Origin: Flaccisagitta enflata
Lineage: Eukaryota; Chaetognatha; Sagittoidea; Aphragmophora
Assembly: GCA_965153355.1 (NCBI GenBank)
Contig: OZ231127.1
Span: forward strand, 65,968,001-66,032,000
Reading direction: 5' to 3'
Length of the DNA stretch: 64,000 nt
The notes under the pieces were generated by a model, which saw only the letters and a program-made list of their open reading frames with translations, made no database searches and was not told the origin of the DNA. Shown here piece by piece: positions 10,683 through 23,148 of this stretch (positions are counted from its first letter, which is position 1; each line of letters starts with the position of its first letter). The position numbers were made by a program, and so were the translations under genes.

Positions 10683-11843
10683 ATAAATAAGATTTGTTCA
10701 ATAGAAATTAAGATAAAACACCAGTAAAAGTTTATAAGACTAAACTGTTTAGTAATTCTTTTGTAGGCAAGAACTGGTAAGAAAACTTTGCTTGTAGTCA
10801 GCTAAAAATTTTGTCGGACCCTGAAGGACTGTAGTAAATGGAAGAACAATTACTACTGGGAGGCCATGTAAAATGTTGAGAAGAATATCTATCCAATTGA
10901 AAGTAGATGTTGGTAAAATCACAGAGCCGGCCAGAGGGGTTTAATCCTGTCTTGGATGGAGGGCCTAGTTCTGGGGTGAGATCAAACCTGGGAGTTGCTC
11001 GGGGTTGTACCACATATGCTCTCAATTCTTGAGAAGTTCATTTCAATAATTTACATAGCACGGCGCAGAATGCGTAGTACTGCACATAGAAAATAAAAAC
11101 GGAGCCCTTCTAATAAAAGTGACCCGTTTTCTTTTTAAAAGTGACCTGCAGATGACGGGTCCCTAGCGGAGCCTAAAAAAAGTCAGAGTACAGAACGGAG
11201 CCATCAAGAACCTTTTCAAATCTCAAATTTTCCTCATTTTTTAGGGTTTAAAAATGTTAAAATTTTAGCATAAAAATGTCAATTACGGCAATTCTAGGAG
11301 GAGTTTCAAAAAAAGCCTGGATGAAAAAATTTGTATTCACTTAAGGTATAAACCGCTGCCCAGAGTAAAGGAAAATAAGTATTGGTGTAGGGGGGGGCTA
11401 AAACTTTTGGTCCCTCCACACCTCTTATAACGGTCTCTTCTGTAGTCGTCAAACTCATTAGCACTTTCAAGAAAATGTTACTATTTGTGTAAAAATACAG
11501 TAGGAATTTTCAAACTGATCCACTGGTGATTTAAGGTTTGCCGAAATGGAAATTTTGTCACTGTTGCTTTCATCATATTTTAGGCTATTTCTCCGGTCTT
11601 CCAGCTTAAACTTTCCCAAACATGCGAATTTGAAAATTCAATTTTATGTTATGAACTATACATCATTTGAAAGCCCATCGAATTTGGACTTAGAAAACAA
11701 CCTTCGCTAATGTTAGCGGTGTGTGTTACTGGCGTAAATCGCTATGCCCTATGAACTCATATCATTAGTTTTTTTGACGAAAATCAATGCAACTTGAGAA
11801 AAAGATATGGAAAGAGACCGAGAGAGCTACAAAACAACGCGAG
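10683..11843. other. No gene recognised
   Basis: Intergenic AT-rich sequence. Short G run near 11390. The pair GGAGCCCTTC and GAGCC (11101-11200) may be a small repeat. No coding evidence. Confidence 0.55.
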
Positions 11844-11851
11844 AGGGGAAC

Positions 11852-12124
11852 AAAAATGAAGAAGAAGAAGAAGAAGAAGAAGAAGAAGAAGAAGAAGAAG
11901 AAGAAGAAGAAGGAGGAGGAGGAGGAGGAGAAGGAGAAGAAGAAGAAATATAAAAACAATGCAAGAGGGGAACAAAAAAGAAGAAGAAGAAGAAGAAGAC
12001 GAAGAAGAAGAAGAAGAAAAAGAAGAAGAAGAAGAAGAAGAAGAAGACGAACGAGAAGAAGGAGAAGAAAAAGAAGAGAAGAAGAAGAAGAAGGAGGAGA
12101 AGAGGAAGAGGGAGGAAAAGCAAA
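11852..12124. repeat. (GAA)n/(GGA)n purine tract
   Basis: About 270 bp of GAA with GGA and GAC variants. A short non-repeat motif, CAAGAGGGGAACAAAAA, is duplicated at about 11838 and 11961, so the tract contains at least one internal duplication. Confidence 0.95.
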
Positions 12125-12176
12125 TGAAAAAAGAATGACAACATAAACAAGAAAAGGGAGCAGCAGTCAATCTCAT

Positions 12177-12317
12177 TAGTCGCGGACATGCGACTCTAGA
12201 ACTTGCCGTGTCGGTCGGTACGTAGGAAATATTTCTAAAACTGCGAGCGGTTTTCGCATTACTGCTCCTGCCCAACCGTCCGCGACTGGATTGCCGTGTA
12301 TCCGGCCTTGTTTTTTT
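12177..12317 (-). mobile_element. HCG-2 element, complete but short
   Basis: On the minus strand it starts ACAAGGCCGGATACACGGC, then the subterminal box AGTCGCGGACGG, and ends with hairpin AGTCGCATGTCCGCGACTAA. The tetranucleotide tract is reduced to GACCGACACGGC. Confidence 0.8.
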
Positions 12318-12589
12318 CTAGATCTCGTACACGTAAATATACAATCTGCTTTTCCGTCAGTTAATCTCAATATTTTGAACTTTTTTGATTACCCTGGACT
12401 ATTATAGCGCTTTCACGCACAATGAAAAATCGTGATAATCATGTCCCTACCCCGTCACACACAATTAAATAATTGGATTTCTTTTTGCTTTTGATATTAG
12501 GTGCTTTATAACCAGGTGAGTAGGTCGTTTATGAGTCCGTTGGTTTATCAGTCGGTCAGTTGGTAAATTTGTCAGTATTTGGCAGAATT

Positions 12590-12683
12590 TGCCGGGGGGG
12601 GGGGAGACGGGGGAGGAGGTAGAGAAGGAAAAAGAGGAGAAAATTCCCCTCGTTCCCTCTCTCTCTCGTTCTCTCACTCTCTC

Positions 12684-12752
<69 letters not shown>

Positions 12753-12841
12753 TCTTCTTTTTCTTTATCCGGGTACGGGTAAGGCGATGATGAAGAAGAT
12801 GACAAAGAAAAAGAAAAAGAAGAAGAAGAAGAAGAAGAAGA
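12590..12841. repeat. G run, (CT)n and (GAA)n microsatellites
   Basis: A 10-G run at 12595-12604, (CT)n at 12684-12750, CTT, then GAA/AAAG at 12790-12841. It immediately precedes a C element. Confidence 0.9.
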
Positions 12842-12845
12842 ACTA

Positions 12846-13352
12846 GTCATCCAAGGATCGCACATGGTCAGCGGTACCCGATGCCCTGCTGGGAGTGATC
12901 CAGTGAAGAAGTGGAGTGAGAGCAGGGCAGCGGCCCCAAAGGGCCGATGTCCTGTAGAACACAGGGGGGAATTTTCATACGTCCTGAGGAGGCACATTTC
13001 TGGCAATAGATGACTGATTCAGGCCAAAGAAGGCATATTTGAAGGCTGGAGGGCAGAATTGAGGCTTTGAGAGTGGATTTGAGGTTTGGAGGGCAAATTT
13101 GAGCCACAGAGGGCTTGGATTTGAAGGTTGAAGGCTGAGGTTGAAGGTCTGGAGGGCAGATTTAAGGTCTGGAGGTCAGATTTGAGGCGGGGGGAGCTGA
13201 TTTGAAGCCTAGAAGGCTGATTTGAGAGGCCTGGAGGGCTAAATTTAGGGCTGGGAGGGCAAATTTAGGCCTTGATGCCCAAAGAGACGGACGGAAGGAC
13301 AGTACGTAGAAATTCCCCTGTGTTCTACAGGACATCGGCCTTTGGGGCCGCT
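12846..13352 (-). mobile_element. C element with GGAGGGC minisatellite core
   Basis: The left terminal block has GTCATCCAAGG and a GGAGTGAGAGCAGGGCAGCG region, then GGGCCGATGTCCTGTAGAAC and ACAGGGGG. The core 13020-13270 is a ~22-bp minisatellite (GGCTGGAGGGCAGATTTGAGG type). The right end has CCCCTGTGTTCTACAGGACA and TCGGCCTTTGGGGCCGCTC, the inverted copy of the left. No coding capacity. Relatives are at 26575, 27978, 49697 and 52916. Confidence 0.75.
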
Positions 13353-13369
13353 CTTAAGAGGGCAGAGAG

Positions 13370-13410
13370 AGAGCAGAGAGAGAGAGAGCAGAAGAGAGGA
13401 GCGATGAAAG
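13370..13410. repeat. (GA)n-like purine tract
   Basis: AGAGAGAGCAGAGAGA-type run next to the right end of the C element. Confidence 0.8.
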
Positions 13411-13639
13411 ATGGAAGGGGGAGGCAAGGCGGTGTGATCAATACGATGGTGAAGATTTTACACATTTGCGGGTGCACATGTAAAAGTCGAATTCTGGCCT
13501 TGTTTTATAATAACTTGCACTACATCGTTTCTGTTATTATTATCTTTTTCACCATCATCCTCTCCGTTTCTTTTCATCATCATTATCATCATTTTTGTTG
13601 TCATCATCATCGTCATCTTTTGTCATAGTTATCATCTTC

Positions 13640-13788
13640 GGTTTTTTCACCCTCCTCACCGGGCGCGACGCGGGGCCCCGAGGGTACAAAGTCTCAGGGC
13701 CCCCAAAAAAACCGAAAATCTCAGGGCCCAGAATTCTGTTCCCCGAGACAACATATTCTTTTACTCCCTCTCTCTTAATCTTTATCTC

Positions 13789-13861
<73 letters not shown>

Positions 13862-13905
13862 CCAACTGTCAACAGCTGGGGTGCTGTGTATCCAGCCTCT
13901 TTTAA
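13640..13905 (-). repeat. (CT)n tract and degenerate HCG-2 5' end
   Basis: 13795-13857 is a perfect CT run. It is followed by CCCAACTGTCAACAGCTGG and GCTGTGTATCCAGCCTCTT, the eroded minus-strand HCG-2 start (compare 12275-12315). The motif CAGGGCCCAGAATTCTG at about 13725 recurs at about 14823. Confidence 0.5.
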
Positions 13906-14190
13906 CTTTGACATTGCAAACTGTAACTATTTACAACAACTGAATACTAGATTTGCGTCTTCCTCAAATCTTTGACATTTATGAAGCTTGACATGGTCTT
14001 CAAAGAATATTGACTTGCGAGTCTTTTTTTTTTCAGTTAAAGCCACTAAAGACTATTGATTCTTGTCCTAATAATTGACTTTTACAATTGCAAGTGTTGT
14101 AGTAGAAAAAAGCTTCCATACCACTTATGTTCTAATAGTGAGCATGAGTTTAAATTAAGTAGTAAAAAAATGCTTCCATCCTTAAATTAA

Positions 14191-14700
14191 GTTTTTAGGT
14201 GCGCCCTAGCACCTCTATAACTAGCTCTGTCTGTCTGTCAGTCAGTTGGTTGGTAATGCTCAAGTCAGAGATCTCTAAAAGAAGCAAAAATCACTGGAAA
14301 TGATTCAGAAATATGATAAGATGATTTTTCAATGCACCATAGCACCTCTACAAGATGCTCTGTCAATCCGTACGTCTGTCTTAAATCAATTGAAAGCTCA
14401 TTTAGTTCACGGTTAGGTCTGATATAGCTGGGGATAGGTCTGATAGAGCTGGTGATAGGTTGGATAGGTCTAGAAGTGCTGGATATACCGTAGGTCTTAT
14501 AGAGTTTGGGATAGGTATGATAGAGCGTGGCATAGGTCTGATAGAGCTCAGGATAGGTCTGATAGAGCTAGGGTAGGTCTGATAGAGCTCAGGATAGGTC
14601 TGATAGAGCTAGGAATGCCTCTGATGGAGCTAGACACAGGTCTAAGAATTAATAACGCCCGGCGCACCGTCTTGGTCCGTGTATACGGCCTTGTTTTTTT
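14191..14700 (-). mobile_element. HCG-4-type element with GATAGGTCT minisatellite
   Basis: The minus-strand 3' end is the hairpin GGTGCTAGGGCGCACC plus TAAAAA. The minus-strand 5' end reads ACAAGGCCGTATACACGG, then box GGTGCGCCGGGC. The box and hairpin arm (GGTGCGCC / GGCGCACC) are complementary. Inside is a ~20-bp minisatellite (GATAGGTCTGATAGAGCT) at 14420-14640. A second copy of the 3' start (TGCACCATAGCACCTCTA) at 14332 suggests internal duplication. Confidence 0.75.
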
Positions 14701-14749
14701 AATGGTCTAGTGATCCCTTATCCACCTGCAGGCAACTGAGGAGGTTGTG

Positions 14750-14800
14750 AGAGAGAGAGAGAGAGAGGAGAAAGAGAAAGAGAAAGAGAAAAAAAGGGAA
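14750..14800. repeat. (GA)n/(AAAGAG)n microsatellite
   Basis: Short purine run, no gene. Confidence 0.85.
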
Positions 14801-14939
14801 AATATGATAAAGCATTTTCTTGGGGCCCAGAATTCTGGACATCACTTAAAAGGCAAAAATGGTATATATCAGGGCACAGAATTCGGGGCAATGATACGCA
14901 CTCGTCGTCACCATATTTGACGTCGTCATCATCTTTGTT

Positions 14940-15135
14940 TCTGTCTTCACCTTCTTCCTGTTTTTCTTATTCTTCTTCATATTCTTCTTCTTCTTCTTCT
15001 TTAACTTTTTCTTTTTCTTTTTCTTTTTCTTTTTCTTTTTCTTCTTCTTCTTCTTCCTATACAAGTCTCCACATCATGCTCTTCATCATCTACTTCTTTT
15101 TCTTCCATTTTTTTCTTCTTCTTCTTCTTCTTTTT

Positions 15136-15166
<31 letters not shown>

Positions 15167-15236
15167 TTTTTCTTCTTCTTCTTCTTCTTTCTCCTCTTCT
15201 TTCATTTTCTTTTTCTATTTCTTCTTCAATTTGTTT
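14940..15236. repeat. (CTT)n/(CTTTTT)n pyrimidine tract
   Basis: About 300 bp of CTT-rich DNA. The opposite-purine tract (GAAA)n starts 55 bp later, so the two could fold against each other or form a triplex. Confidence 0.9.
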
Positions 15237-15291
15237 TTCCGAGATCTTCCGAGTAACCGCGTTACTGATTACCCTAAAAGATGCAAGCCTG

Positions 15292-15600
<309 letters not shown>

Positions 15601-15731
15601 AACAAAAACAAATAGAAAGTTTCGATGTACGCATTAGTTCACATTTTCCTTACTCCAGAAAAAAAAGAGCGCGCTCGCGATCGTCTATTTGTGTCTATTC
15701 GTAATAGAGTTTTTTCTCTACCCTAAAGGAA

Positions 15732-15951
15732 TGTCCGATCGCGTTAACATCAGTATTGACATCTGCGCAGAAAAATAAGCATTACTGTTAATCGGCTGAA
15801 GCAATTTACTTGAAATTTTGGCTACAAACATAGAATTTGGTGCTCTTTCACGTCATGTAAAAAAAATCGACTCAATTAGAAAGAGAACTATGCCTATCAC
15901 TATGATATGCAGCGTGACACAATCGTGACAGGGTGTTAACGCGATCGGACA
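15732..15951. mobile_element. 220-bp MITE with perfect 18-bp inverted ends
   Basis: TGTCCGATCGCGTTAACA at 15732-15749 is the exact reverse complement of the sequence at 15934-15951. It encloses 184 bp with no coding frame. No flanking duplication is obvious, so the superfamily is not assigned. Confidence 0.7.
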
Positions 15952-17105
15952 CTACTACAAAAAAATCCATTTCCTGGGTTAGAAAGGACATCAAGGTCTC
16001 AAATTTGACAAGTAACCCGGTTCATGTCTGTATTGAACGGGGACAAGAAAAAAATTTTTGATCCCACCTTTGAAGTATGATATATTGGCTTTCGCATACA
16101 ACTATGTGTGGAAATCGGGAAAATCATGATTCTGGAAAAAATTACTATGAGTGAACTTTTTCCATAGTAAATGACCACGAATCATCATCAATTTTTTGGT
16201 GGTTCTTTAGGGATACCAAAGGAACAAAAATGACCCATAGTTGGATAGGCCTGATAATTTCTTGATGTCTTTATCATAGTAGATATGAAGTGTGACACAA
16301 GTGTGAACAAAGAAAATGGGCTGAATTGGCACTACTTATGGCCGCCTAACCTATCAAAATCCTTAGTATGAAGGATGTATGTTGGGCACTTGGTCCCAGG
16401 GGATGTCTAGGAACCGTTTTTGTCATCGACGAAATGATTGGTGGGAAGAAACTATGCTTCTTCATCTACCAAATCGTGTATTTCAGCCAGGCTGGTTTAA
16501 AGGATAAAAGGCCTTTACCATCTTCAAAATAAACCGGAAATAATTATCAACTTTAGAGGAAGGCTGCTCCTAAATGAATACAGCCATAAACCCCAGATTT
16601 GTTGCATTTTTAAGAGTTCAAACTCCTTTTTCAAATGTAACCAATGTGGTTGACATAGCTTAATTTGTTTAAGAGCTTTTTTCCAAAGTTGATGATTGTT
16701 TCCAAATTAAAACATTTTTGTTTCAGAACAATAAAAACACACAAACACACACACAAACAAATGATTAAAGCCGTCCATTTTAAAAGCAATTCATTTTGAA
16801 AGAAGCACAGTCGCGACCATTCTTAGACATGTCACTAAAAGCCATATGTGGTTCAGAATGTCATCTACACACCAACATGGCATCATCGATCTTTTTGGCA
16901 TAGATTTATCGGCCAATCGCTTTTTTCTCTTCTTCTTCATCACTTTCATCTTCTTCCCTTCATTTCTCTTAGTTTCCCCGTGTTTCTTTCACCTCCTCTT
17001 CATCATAATCATCGGTTCTCCTCTTTATCATCGGTATGCCTCTTCATCGTTATTGGAATTCCTCTTCATCATAGTCATCGCTCTCATTGGTATTTCTTTT
17101 CTGTT
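15952..17105. other. No gene recognised
   Basis: Unique-looking AT-rich sequence with a short (CA)n at 16737-16762. Open frames show no motif. 16915-17100 is TTC/CAT-rich. Confidence 0.55.
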
Positions 17106-17240
17106 TGTAGTTGCGGACACGCAACTCTATAAGAGGCTCTGTCCGTCCGTCTGTTGGTCTGTCGGTCCGTTGGTCCGTAAGCACGAGTTGGAAAGTGAGG
17201 AAATGCGCATATCCGCCCCTGCCCACCCGTCCGCAACTGA
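17106..17240 (-). mobile_element. HCG element lacking the 5' terminal hairpin
   Basis: Minus-strand 3' end GTTGCGTGTCCGCAACTA, CTCTTATAGAG, short GGACCGAC tract, TTTCCAACTCG, and box GTTGCGGACGGGTGGGC at 17217-17238. The ACAAG-hairpin start is absent. Confidence 0.7.
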
Positions 17241-17295
17241 AAGAAAAGTTGGGACTTTTCAAATCATGCCTTGATGTGAGGGATGCTTTATTAAC

Positions 17296-17322
17296 GGGTG
17301 CGCTCTAGTGAAGCTAAACTGT
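17296..17322. mobile_element. Solitary end of the TA-flanked 58-kb MITE family
   Basis: GCGCTCTAGTGAAGCTAAAC followed by TGTA is nearly identical to the right ends at 58455-58476 and 58499-58522. No matching left end is nearby. Confidence 0.5.
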
Positions 17323-17509
17323 ACTTAAATTCTGAATTTCATCTCCTTTGCTAAATATGAACTTGAAATTCGCTGTGACTGGTCACTAAAAAAAACATAC
17401 GGCCTCTGATTGGTCCGCAAAGGACATAGAACCAGGCATAGGAGAGCAACCACTGTATTCCCTTTCCTATGCAAGGCATACAAAAGTAGCTCATCCCTGC
17501 CATGGTATC

Positions 17510-17913
17510 ACTGCAGTCGGACTGCAGTAGGACTACTGGCTCTCATGACAATTTTGCAGTAGGACTACTGTTAAGACTTGTTGCAGTAAAATCCCTTAGG
17601 ACTACTGACATTCTTCTTCAAAAAACCTTAGGACTAGTGAACAGTAGGACTAGTATCTAATAGGACTAGTAGCTGGTAGGACTAGTGGATCGGTAGGACT
17701 ACTTGGGTGTAGTACTAAGTACTGTAGGACTACTGGACCGCGGTCGGTCGGTCGGTCGGTCGGTCGGTCGGTCGGTCGGTTGGTCGGTCGGTCGGTGTTT
17801 TTGAGCGTCTTTTACATTACTGCTCCTGCCCAAATGCTTGAGTTAGCAAGTTTCCTCACTGCCCCTGCCCACCCGCTCGCGACTTCGGTAGCCGTGTATA
17901 CGGCCTTGTTTTT
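17510..17913 (-). mobile_element. HCG-3 5' part with TAGGACTACT minisatellite
   Basis: 17515-17735 holds about a dozen AGTAGGACTACTG-type units. A (GGTC)n tract at 17740-17795 follows, then the HCG-3 body (CTGCTCCTGCCCAAATGC, CCCACCCGCTCGCGACT) and the terminal hairpin region GCCGTGTATACGGCCTTGTT. The 3' hairpin is replaced by the minisatellite, as at 7907-8420. Confidence 0.65.
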
Positions 17914-18104
17914 TAAAAATGTGTGATCAAGTTACGACGCAATCTGGTAAAAATGGTCGTCCGTCCATCAGGTAGTTCGCTCCCAACCTCCTCTTTCCCG
18001 GCCGAAACAGTATCGAAAAAATCTATCAAGCATTATTTCAGAAGCCAAAGTAAAAAGGGTTCACTTTCATATATCATATCACCCAGGCCTGTCATACATG
18101 CAAG

Positions 18105-18307
18105 TTTTTAGTCGCTTGCTACGCGACTCAACACCCCGCTTTGTCGGTTCGTCGGTCTGTCCGAGGGTCCGTCCGTCCGTCACACTTTACTTTTTCAGCG
18201 TTTTCGGTTTTTTTGGCCTTACTGCTCCTGCCCAAAGGCTCCACTGACCTCAAAAACGGCCCCCGCCCACCCGCAAGCGACTGGGTAGCCGTGTTTCCGG
18301 CTTTGTT
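18105..18307 (-). mobile_element. HCG-3 element, complete
   Basis: 3' end (minus) GTCGCGTAGCAAGCGACTAAAAA. CCGCTTTGTCGG, (GTCC)n, ACTTTACTTTTTCAGCG, CTGCTCCTGCCCAAAGGC and CCCACCCGCAAGCGACT follow. The 5' hairpin is GCCGGAAACACGGC with the ACAA start. The box AGTCGCTTGC matches arm GCAAGCGACT, a copy-specific compensated change from TCGCGTGC. Confidence 0.8.
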
Positions 18308-18721
18308 ACTGTCGGACCTCTTACAAGAGAACCCGTTTATTTTGTAGAGATGCGAGGATGAATTAGAAAAAAATCAAGAGAAAAACTCGTGGAGAATGCT
18401 TGTAACCTTTCTAACCTCATTTAAGCTATTATCTCTCTCTTTTTGGCCTTTTCTCCCCCCCCCCCCCCTTCTGATCTCGGCACAATTTGTCTCCATACAA
18501 GTAAAGGAATGAACCTCAGCCTCAGGTTGTGGCGCATCGTACGGGCTCAAGATTAAAAGTTGAATTTCAGTCTATGTCAGAAAATCCGGTATGTAAAAAG
18601 TATGTAATGAATACTGTTAACCGTATATGATGAAGTTGCGGTTCAGCAAAAACATATCAGCTAGAAACTGCCAGTTTGCTACATTGTTGGTGTATCGGTC
18701 ACATCACTGACCGACGGTTAG
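18308..18721. other. No gene; C run
   Basis: A C run at 18459-18468. Otherwise unremarkable intergenic sequence. Confidence 0.55.
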
Positions 18722-19095
<374 letters not shown>

Positions 19096-19320
19096 TTTCT
19101 TTCTGTCTCCTTACTTTCTGTGTCTCTGTCTCAATAGAAAATAGAAAAAGCCCCTTGCCAGCCGCTGAAGAATCACCCAGGTCTTTTGCTTGAAGTGGCA
19201 GCGGCTGCTTGGGCTGTTGTGGCTGCTGTTGCTGCTGTGGCAACGCTGCATCTAATGATATTAAACGCCCACAACTCGACAAGGTATTTCTTTACCTTAT
19301 CTTATTTTTTTCTTTCTTTC

Positions 19321-19617
19321 TTTTTAGATGCGTCCGTCAGGAACGCATCTCTATAAGAGGGTCTGTCCGTCCGTCCGTCGGTCCGTCCGTCCGTCCGTCC
19401 GTCCGTCCGTCGGTCCGTCCGTCCGTCACGCCTGTGCAAAAACCGCGTTTCTCGGCTGTTTTTTGCCACGGTGAGATCCTACACTGAAACAAATGATCAA
19501 CCAACATATTTTCAGAGTCTTTTCGTCCATCTGTCTCTCCATACATATGTTATATGATCAATACACGCTGAAACACAGCCCGGACGCATCGTTGCCCGGT
19601 CGGGCTTGTTTTTTTAC
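19321..19617 (-). mobile_element. HCG-4 element, complete
   Basis: Minus strand: ACAAGCCCGACCGGGC start (stem GCCCG/CGGGC), box CGATGCGTCCGGGC, body, (GGACGGAC)n at 19360-19428, CTCTTATAGAG-like AGAGATGCG, then hairpin GATGCGTTCCTGACGG / ACGCATC with TAAAAA. The box GATGCGTCC is the complement of the end GGACGCATC. Confidence 0.8.
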
Positions 19618-19754
19618 TTGCCACATTGCGAACTCGGTGTATACCTAGGAAAACAGAAAAGCGCGCCAATGAGAACCGATGTTTAACGGAATGTTTGTAG
19701 TAGAGCACTGAGACTTTGGAGTTAAGACAGTTGTTTGACAAGATGTACAAAGAT

Positions 19755-20078
19755 ATGCTCAGTAGGGTGGTCACGAAATAGGGTCAAATTTCAAAAAATG
19801 ATATACTCTAGTTTTTTGCATGTATTTACCAAAAAAGAAGGTTTTCCCACAAGCAGAGGTCTGAATTTGAAGATTAAACCATGGCGGCAAAACTATAGGC
19901 TTCCTATGGCAATAAAAAAAATCCCCATAGCAACCCTATAGTTTTGCCGACAAGGTTTCTTCTTTGATTTCACACCCCAGCTTGTGAGAAATCCTTCTTT
20001 TATTTGACATTTGTGCAAAGGGCTAAAGTATATCAATATTTGAAATTTGACCCAGTTCGGGACCACCCTAATGCTCAG
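19755..20078. mobile_element. hAT-type MITE with 8-bp target duplication
   Basis: The 308-bp element at 19763-20070 is flanked by ATGCTCAG on both sides (19755-19762, 20071-20078), which fits the hAT consensus nTnnnnAn. Ends are TAGGGTGGTC and GACCACCCTA. Nearly the whole element is an imperfect palindrome: TCAAATTTCAAAA with TTTGAAATTTGA, and GCCGGCAAAACTATAG-like arms near the centre. The two antiparallel short frames resemble each other only because of this palindrome. Confidence 0.85.
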
Positions 20079-20189
20079 CATGTTACCACTAACTTTCAAA
20101 CAAAATAATGCTCAGAAATCACTGCTTTGACCGATTTTGTATCCTATCAAAATTCGTAACAGACCCGTTTGCTTACCCTCTTAGCTTAG

Positions 20190-20356
<167 letters not shown>

Positions 20357-20387
20357 TCGAAAATTGTAGAAGCGCGCATTTCGCTGT

Positions 20388-20690
<303 letters not shown>

Positions 20691-21111
20691 TACATATGGG
20701 CTTGTTAATGAGAGCCAACTACATACGGGCGAGGAGAATCAAAAGTACACATTTGAGTTAAATACGGAGAGCCACGTGCGGGGGAGGGTGATTGTACCAC
20801 CCCTGTGCCAGACCAGGAAAATAATGTTCTAAAGGTATATTCTTTTCTAAATGAAAGAAAAGATGTAGAAAACAAGTAACGAGAAATGCGATCCGTTTCT
20901 TATTTCTTTCCTTTTTTTCTAGGATGAATTAAAGAGAATGAAAAACCCACCCACTGACTACAGTCCAAGAAAAAAATATAAGCTTTCGAAGGAAAGGAAA
21001 ATGCGGAAAACCAGTGGTAGTTGCGCCTTTAAATCGCTAATGAGTAGTTAAAAAGTTAAAAAGCTTTGGAAATCTAACCCATTGTTTGTTATTGCGAGAA
21101 CAACATAAACA
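20691..21111. other. No gene recognised
   Basis: Mixed sequence without supportable features. Confidence 0.55.
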
Positions 21112-21376
<265 letters not shown>

Positions 21377-22189
21377 GACGACGACGAAAATATCACGTTG
21401 CTAAACGACCAAAAGGATACAGGAACGTTTGTAATTTAGGATCCATTGCTTCCCAATGATTGGTGTCACATCAAAACTGAAAACGTTTTTGAACGTCCGA
21501 GTCACATTAAATTGAACACAATCCATGATTGCAGACCATATTCAGATTTCTTTAGTTCGCGTTCATTAACCTGTCAAAGACAAATTGGAAACTCGTAGGG
21601 AGTTAATGGTACCTTCAGAAGCAATCGGTTAGATGCGTGATTAAATCATTATTTGTACGAAAGAAAAAGAGTTTTCCGTGGAAATGATTAATAGTAACAA
21701 TAGGGTGTTTTGTTCCACTAATGGATGGATTCATTCTTTCAAAAATGATATTGGAGTAACATTCCCACACTGCCCCAAATCCCACCACCACGAAAGAAAA
21801 AAATACCTGTCACCCCCCCAATCACCCCCTCATCACCACCAATTCACCTATATTCCATCACTTGACACGATGAAATATTCAATACGTGCTGCACTATCAA
21901 ATTAAGAATTCAATACGGTTTATTTTTCATAATGATTGTACTCAATTATTCAAATGAGGTCGTCATAAAGCAAAGTTAGATGAAGAAACTGATTAACCGA
22001 CGAAAAAAGCAGTTAGTACCTGCGTGCAAGCGACGAACAAAGCAACTAATATTTTTGTGCAAGCGACGCAAAACTATGTGAAATGGATCATTTTTTTCAA
22101 GAATGGAGAATTGTGTTACTGTCGAGAGGGCAGAACAAAAGAACAAATAGTGGCCAATATGTACGCCTCGTCGTTAAGAATGAATAATT
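21377..22189. other. No gene recognised
   Basis: Mixed sequence. The motif GTGCAAGCGACG recurs at about 22024 and 22056. No coding frame with recognisable content. Confidence 0.55.
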
Positions 22190-22555
22190 GAACGGATGAA
22201 TGAATGAATGAATGAATGAATGAATGAATGAATGAATGAACGAATGAATGAACGAATGAATGAATGAATGAATGAATGAACGAATGAATGAATGAATGAA
22301 TGAATGAATGAATGAATGAATGAATGAATGAATTTTTTTATCATGAATGAATGAATGAATGAATGAATGAATGAATGAATGAATGAATGAATGAATGAAT
22401 GAATGAATGAAGGAATGAGTGAATGAATGAATGAATGAATGAATGAATGAAATCGACCGTTTTTTTCCTGGCTTCTACGAAAACATGATGGTATGAATTG
22501 CGGGCCGATGGACCGACATGACCGTTTACTTTTATGCGAGGACGCACTCGACGCA
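22190..22555 (+). mobile_element. (GAAT)n tract ending in an HCG-4-type 3' end
   Basis: About 60 GAAT units at 22192-22451 with a short break at 22332-22343. It is followed by GGACCGACATGACCG and ATGCGAGGACGCACTCG, the HCG-4 3' region. Two other HCG-4 ends (54102, 62571) are likewise attached to ATTC/GAAT repeats, so the tract is probably the element's interior. Confidence 0.6.
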
Positions 22556-22635
22556 GATAATAACAGCTGGAATCCAAGCCTTGAGGCTCGGGTGCTTCGG
22601 AAAAGATGATACGGAGACCACCACGGACTAAAACA

Positions 22636-22809
22636 ACAAGGCCGGATACACGGCCAATACCAGTCGCGGACGGGTGGGCAGGGGCGGAAATGCGTGTTTT
22701 CCCACTTTTCGACTCGAGCGTGACGGACCAACCAACCAACCAACCGACGGACGGACGGACGGACGGACGGACAAAGCCTCTTATAGAGTCGCTTGTCCGC
22801 GACTAAAAA
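22636..22809 (+). mobile_element. HCG-2 element, complete (best example)
   Basis: ACAAGGCCGGATACACGGCC start hairpin; box AGTCGCGGACGGGTGGGC; CGTGTTTTCCCACTTTTCG and ACTCGAGCGTGACGG; (CCAA)n then (GGAC)n; AAAGCCTCTTATAGAG; and terminal hairpin GTCGCTTGTCCGCGAC with TAAAAA. 174 bp, non-coding. Confidence 0.85.
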
Positions 22810-23148
22810 CAACAACAAAAACAGCTTGAGTGTTTAATGTTTAATGTGGCTTTGGGTGTGTTTTTTTTTGTCACGGACAAGCGACGCGTCAAGCCTCATT
22901 ATACACGCTGTATTTTGTCTAAGAACACTGTTTATAAGAACATCAGCCTCAGATTTAGTGAAAAAATAAGAACATCCTAAGAACATGCTCAGGCTCAGAT
23001 TTTGGCATAAATACATTCTAAAGTACGCTTTGATAAAATTTTTTAAGGAGACTATAAAAAAAGTTGTACAGAATCCTCCAACCTAAACAATTAAACCAGT
23101 TACTTTTATCATTATATTTTTTGTAGTTTCCTAACTTACAAAAATGAA

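Noticed and set aside
11784-12275. 163-codon Ser/Phe/Leu-rich frame
   Set aside because: Translation of (GAA)n with flanking HCG-2 sequence.
19735-20099. Two similar small proteins on opposite strands
   Set aside because: An artefact of the palindromic hAT MITE.
22174-22818. Ser-Phe-Ile-His-rich 214-codon frame
   Set aside because: Translation of (GAAT)n plus HCG ends.
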